Assembly (NCBI RefSeq): GCF_040545875.1
Contig: NZ_JBEPMR010000024.1
Length of the DNA stretch: 25,348 bases
Strand: one strand, 5' to 3'
DNA from: Faecalicatena_A orotica
Lineage (GTDB): Bacteria > Bacillota > Clostridia > Lachnospirales > Lachnospiraceae
Positions 24,174 to 25,348 of this stretch are shown here, piece after piece. Position 1 is the stretch's first letter, and each line of letters opens with the position of its first letter. Below the pieces are notes generated by a model, which saw only the letters and a list, made by a program, of their open reading frames with translations, had not been told where the DNA came from and made no database searches. The translations under genes and the position numbers were made by a program.

Positions 24174-24619
24174 ATCCCTGTTCCTCCTTGTAATGCCTGT
24201 TTGATATTATCTAAATATTTACGGGTAATATAAAGCCTTTCTCCATTCTGCAAGGTTACTTCCATACGGCTGTTGATAAGCGGTTTTATGCTCTCTAAAA
24301 TGTTAATGTTCAAAATACATGATTTGCTGATTTGTACAAATCCCAAATCCGCTAAATTTTCAGCTAATTGATATAACCTGTAATCTGTACGGAGAACATT
24401 TTTTTCAAGATAAATAAATGTCCGTTTATCTACACTTTCTATGTAAAAAATATCAGATACATTTACATAGCGTTCCGTATTTTCTTCATTACATTTAATT
24501 CGTGTATCAAATGACTGTATTAAAGTAATCAGTCGTTTCACCCGCTTATTTATTTTGGCATAGCAAATTAGAACTTCAATATCATTGCAACTTAAATCTT
24601 GTTTAGTTTTTATTATCAT
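24170..24619 (-). CDS. LytTR DNA-binding regulator without receiver domain
   Basis: The 149-residue protein has a short N-terminal helix region and a LytTR domain (about 50-145). Recognisable stretches are YVNVSDIFYIESVDKRTFIYL, quoted in part, then FVQISKSCILNINILESI and NGERLYITRKYLDNIK. It lacks the receiver domain of classical LytTR response regulators, and no histidine kinase is encoded beside it. Its activity is therefore probably set by the DUF3021 partner. It likely activates its own operon, including the ABC transporter. An AGGTGAC ribosome binding site precedes the ATG. Confidence 0.88.
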   Translation of the reverse strand: MIIKTKQDLSCNDIEVLICYAKINKRVKRLITLIQSFDTRIKCNEENTERYVNVSDIFYIESVDKRTFIYLEKNVLRTDYRLYQLAENLADLGFVQISKSCILNINILESIKPLINSRMEVTLQNGERLYITRKYLDNIKQALQGGTGI

Positions 24620-24640
24620 TTTGTCACCTGCTTTTTATTA

Positions 24641-24668
24641 AGTATATCCTGTGATTTCTATATTTCAA
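24641..24668 (-). promoter_or_regulatory. Promoter of the LytTR-ABC operon
   Basis: On the minus strand TTGAAA (24668-24663) and TATACT (24646-24641) are 16 bases apart, 22 bases before the LytTR start. ATTGAA also occurs nine bases further upstream of the -35, a possible pair of half-sites for LytTR autoregulation. Confidence 0.55.
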
Positions 24669-24855
24669 TGAGTTCAATACTAAGATACAACTATCAGCTA
24701 CCAACATACAAAAGAATATAAAATCATTATTTGCGTCGTTTATCGTTGGCTCTTTCATCGTGGTAGGAAGTGAGAGAAAAATTTTCTTGAATTTTTCTAA
24801 AATCTTCGACAAAATCGCTCTGTGCGGTGTTGTGGATAGCGAAAGGAGAAATGCC

Positions 24856-24996
24856 ATGGAAAACAGGAAACGGAACGTACTGTCCGCCTATTCCCGCAAA
24901 ATGCTCATTGACGGAAAAGGTCAGTGCAGAGCAATCCAAAGAAAAACCGAAAGACTTTTGATGATATGTCGGCAATTGAAAAAGGCGAGAGTTTAA
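24856..24996 (+). pseudogene. Decayed ORF, possibly from a conjugative element
   Basis: A 46-codon frame begins MENRKRN after a good AGGAG site (24844-24848) and ends at 24996. The NRKRN start is reminiscent of small mobilisation proteins of gut conjugative elements, but this is a weak resemblance. The other forward frames look more protein-like towards the end: EQSKEKPKDF ends at TGA after a run of four T (24956-24959), and removing one T would continue into DDMSAIEKGESLKRKQ. The coding signal is thus split over frames, as expected for a frameshifted remnant. The rest of 24669-24855 shows no supported gene on either strand. Confidence 0.35.
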
Positions 24997-25000
24997 AAAG

Positions 25001-25045
25001 AAAACAAAAAATAGAGGAAACGTTGAGTTTTCAGCGTTTCCTCTA
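25001..25045 (-). terminator. Rho-independent terminator of tRNA-Cys
   Basis: Arms at 25012-25022 (TAGAGGAAACG) and 25035-25045 (CGTTTCCTCTA) are perfect, with four further pairs inside. On the minus strand the hairpin is followed by a long T-rich run (complement of 25001-25011). It starts 11 bases after the tRNA 3' end. Confidence 0.88.
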
Positions 25046-25056
25046 CTTTATACTAA

Positions 25057-25127
25057 AGGCACAGACCGGATTTGAACCGGTGATCAGGGTGTTGCAGACC
25101 CACGCCTTACCGCTTGGCTACTGCGCC
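25057..25127 (-). tRNA. tRNA-Cys (anticodon GCA)
   Basis: The 71-base gene folds into a cloverleaf. The acceptor stem is GGCGCAG with CTGTGCC, including one G-T pair. The D arm GCC-AAGCGGTAA-GGC is present. The anticodon loop CTGCAAC carries GCA (25093-25095 on the plus strand). The T arm is ACCGG-TTCAAAT-CCGGT. The discriminator base is T, and CCA is not encoded. The anticodon stem has one T-T mismatch at its outer pair. It has its own strong promoter and terminator. The remnant element lies on its 3' side. Confidence 0.93.
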
Positions 25128-25173
25128 ATATCTGAATTGAGTTTACTATATATCATACTCAAACAGCTCTTAA

Positions 25174-25202
25174 ATTATACCAGATAATTTTTGACGAGTC
25201 AA
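25174..25202 (-). promoter_or_regulatory. Strong promoter of tRNA-Cys
   Basis: On the minus strand TTGACT (25202-25197) and the perfect TATAAT (25179-25174) are 17 bases apart, with TGG giving an extended -10. The predicted start is about 40 bases before the tRNA. Confidence 0.8.
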
Positions 25203-25348
25203 GATTTATGGGAAAAATCATCACGTAAAATCGTCACTGGTTACTGTTCACACCCAATGTCAGTTAGTTAAGTTACGAGGTTAAATCCTGAATAAGGGTC
25301 TAACCTAAATTTTAAAAAAATCACCTCTAAAGGTTGACACAGAGCCCA
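25203..25348. other. Noncoding end of the window
   Basis: No gene is supported here. An inverted repeat AGGTTA (25278-25283) and TAACCT (25301-25306) is visible. The last bases, read on the minus strand, begin TGGGCTCTGTGTCAACC, which might be the end of an insertion sequence, but the window stops before this can be judged. TTGACA at the very end could also be a -35 box of a gene outside. Confidence 0.3.

Larger units (their letters stand above)
21045..25000. mobile_element. AT-rich element remnant with ABC transporter cassette
   Basis: This stretch is visibly richer in A and T than the flanking loci and runs opposite to the upstream genes. It has broken genes at both ends: a truncated Cys-rich KTR gene on the left and a decayed ORF on the right. 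Between them lies an intact LytTR/DUF3021/ABC cassette. The right edge abuts the terminator on the 3' side of a tRNA-Cys gene, a common integration neighbourhood. No integrase, transposase or matching direct repeats were seen, so the boundaries are approximate and the element, if real, is not autonomous. Confidence 0.5.

Noticed and set aside
24624..24975. Minus-strand open frames upstream of the LytTR gene
   Set aside because: They overlap the LytTR promoter or a remnant on the other strand, lack ribosome binding sites and show no recognisable domain.
25057..25127. Direct repeat of the tRNA-Cys 3' end as the second attachment site
   Set aside because: No copy of GGCACAGACCGG was found near the left side of the AT-rich region, so att sites are not reported.
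1..25348. CRISPR arrays, rRNA genes, integrases or transposases
   Set aside because: No regularly spaced repeats, rRNA stretches or recombinase motifs were seen. The two palindromic repeats are 1.5 kb apart and flank a gene.

Overview
The window looks like a chromosomal segment of a gut-type Lachnospiraceae (Clostridia, Firmicutes). This is inferred from strong AGGAGG ribosome binding sites, sigma-A type promoters, densely packed operons of carbohydrate genes, CUT1 sugar importers without their own ATPase, and DUF4867, LUD and LytTR-DUF3021 gene families that are common in that group. No species can be named from the sequence alone.

Layout. (1) 1-2520, plus strand: a GntR/FCD regulator, a 55-residue one-helix membrane protein and an imidazolonepropionase-like amidohydrolase with a structured leader. 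(2) 2461-7637, plus strand: an OmpR-type response regulator and histidine kinase, an orphan minimal nucleotidyltransferase (MNT), then a translationally coupled ABC-2 type exporter (two membrane subunits and one ATPase). (3) 7639-15157, minus strand: a sucrose or fructo-oligosaccharide locus, read as LacI regulator, two CUT1 permeases, GH13 alpha-glucosidase, solute-binding lipoprotein and cytoplasmic GH32 fructosidase. It has a recognisable promoter with a perfect 18-bp palindrome against the -35 box. (4) 15272-20813, plus strand: a pentose-type locus with an AraC regulator, a DUF4867 cupin, a FucI/AraA-fold isomerase, a xylulokinase and a LUD-domain protein. Two copies of a REP-like palindromic repeat bracket the xylulokinase gene.

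(5) 20814-25000: a broken, visibly more AT-rich region. It starts with the C-terminal stub of a sugar-binding protein. It then carries a truncated Cys-rich KTR gene and a four-gene minus-strand cassette (LytTR regulator, DUF3021 membrane protein, ABC ATPase, FtsX-like permease). It ends with a decayed ORF. I read this as the remnant of an integrative or conjugative element carrying a transporter cassette. (6) 25001-25348: tRNA-Cys(GCA) on the minus strand with its own terminator and a strong promoter, then noncoding sequence.

How the parts work together. In the sucrose locus the importer probably brings in an oligosaccharide, GH32 removes fructose, GH13 removes alpha-linked glucose and LacI senses the sugar. 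The transport ATPase must come from elsewhere, as is usual for MsmX/MsmK-dependent systems. In the pentose locus an aldose is probably isomerised to a ketose and phosphorylated by the XylB-like kinase. No canonical XylA, AraA-AraD or FucA is present, so the substrate is open. The most interesting items are the DUF4867/isomerase/xylulokinase/LUD cassette with its REP-like repeats, the alternative-pairing leader of the amidohydrolase, the promoter nested in a terminator at 2461-2520, and the element remnant beside tRNA-Cys.
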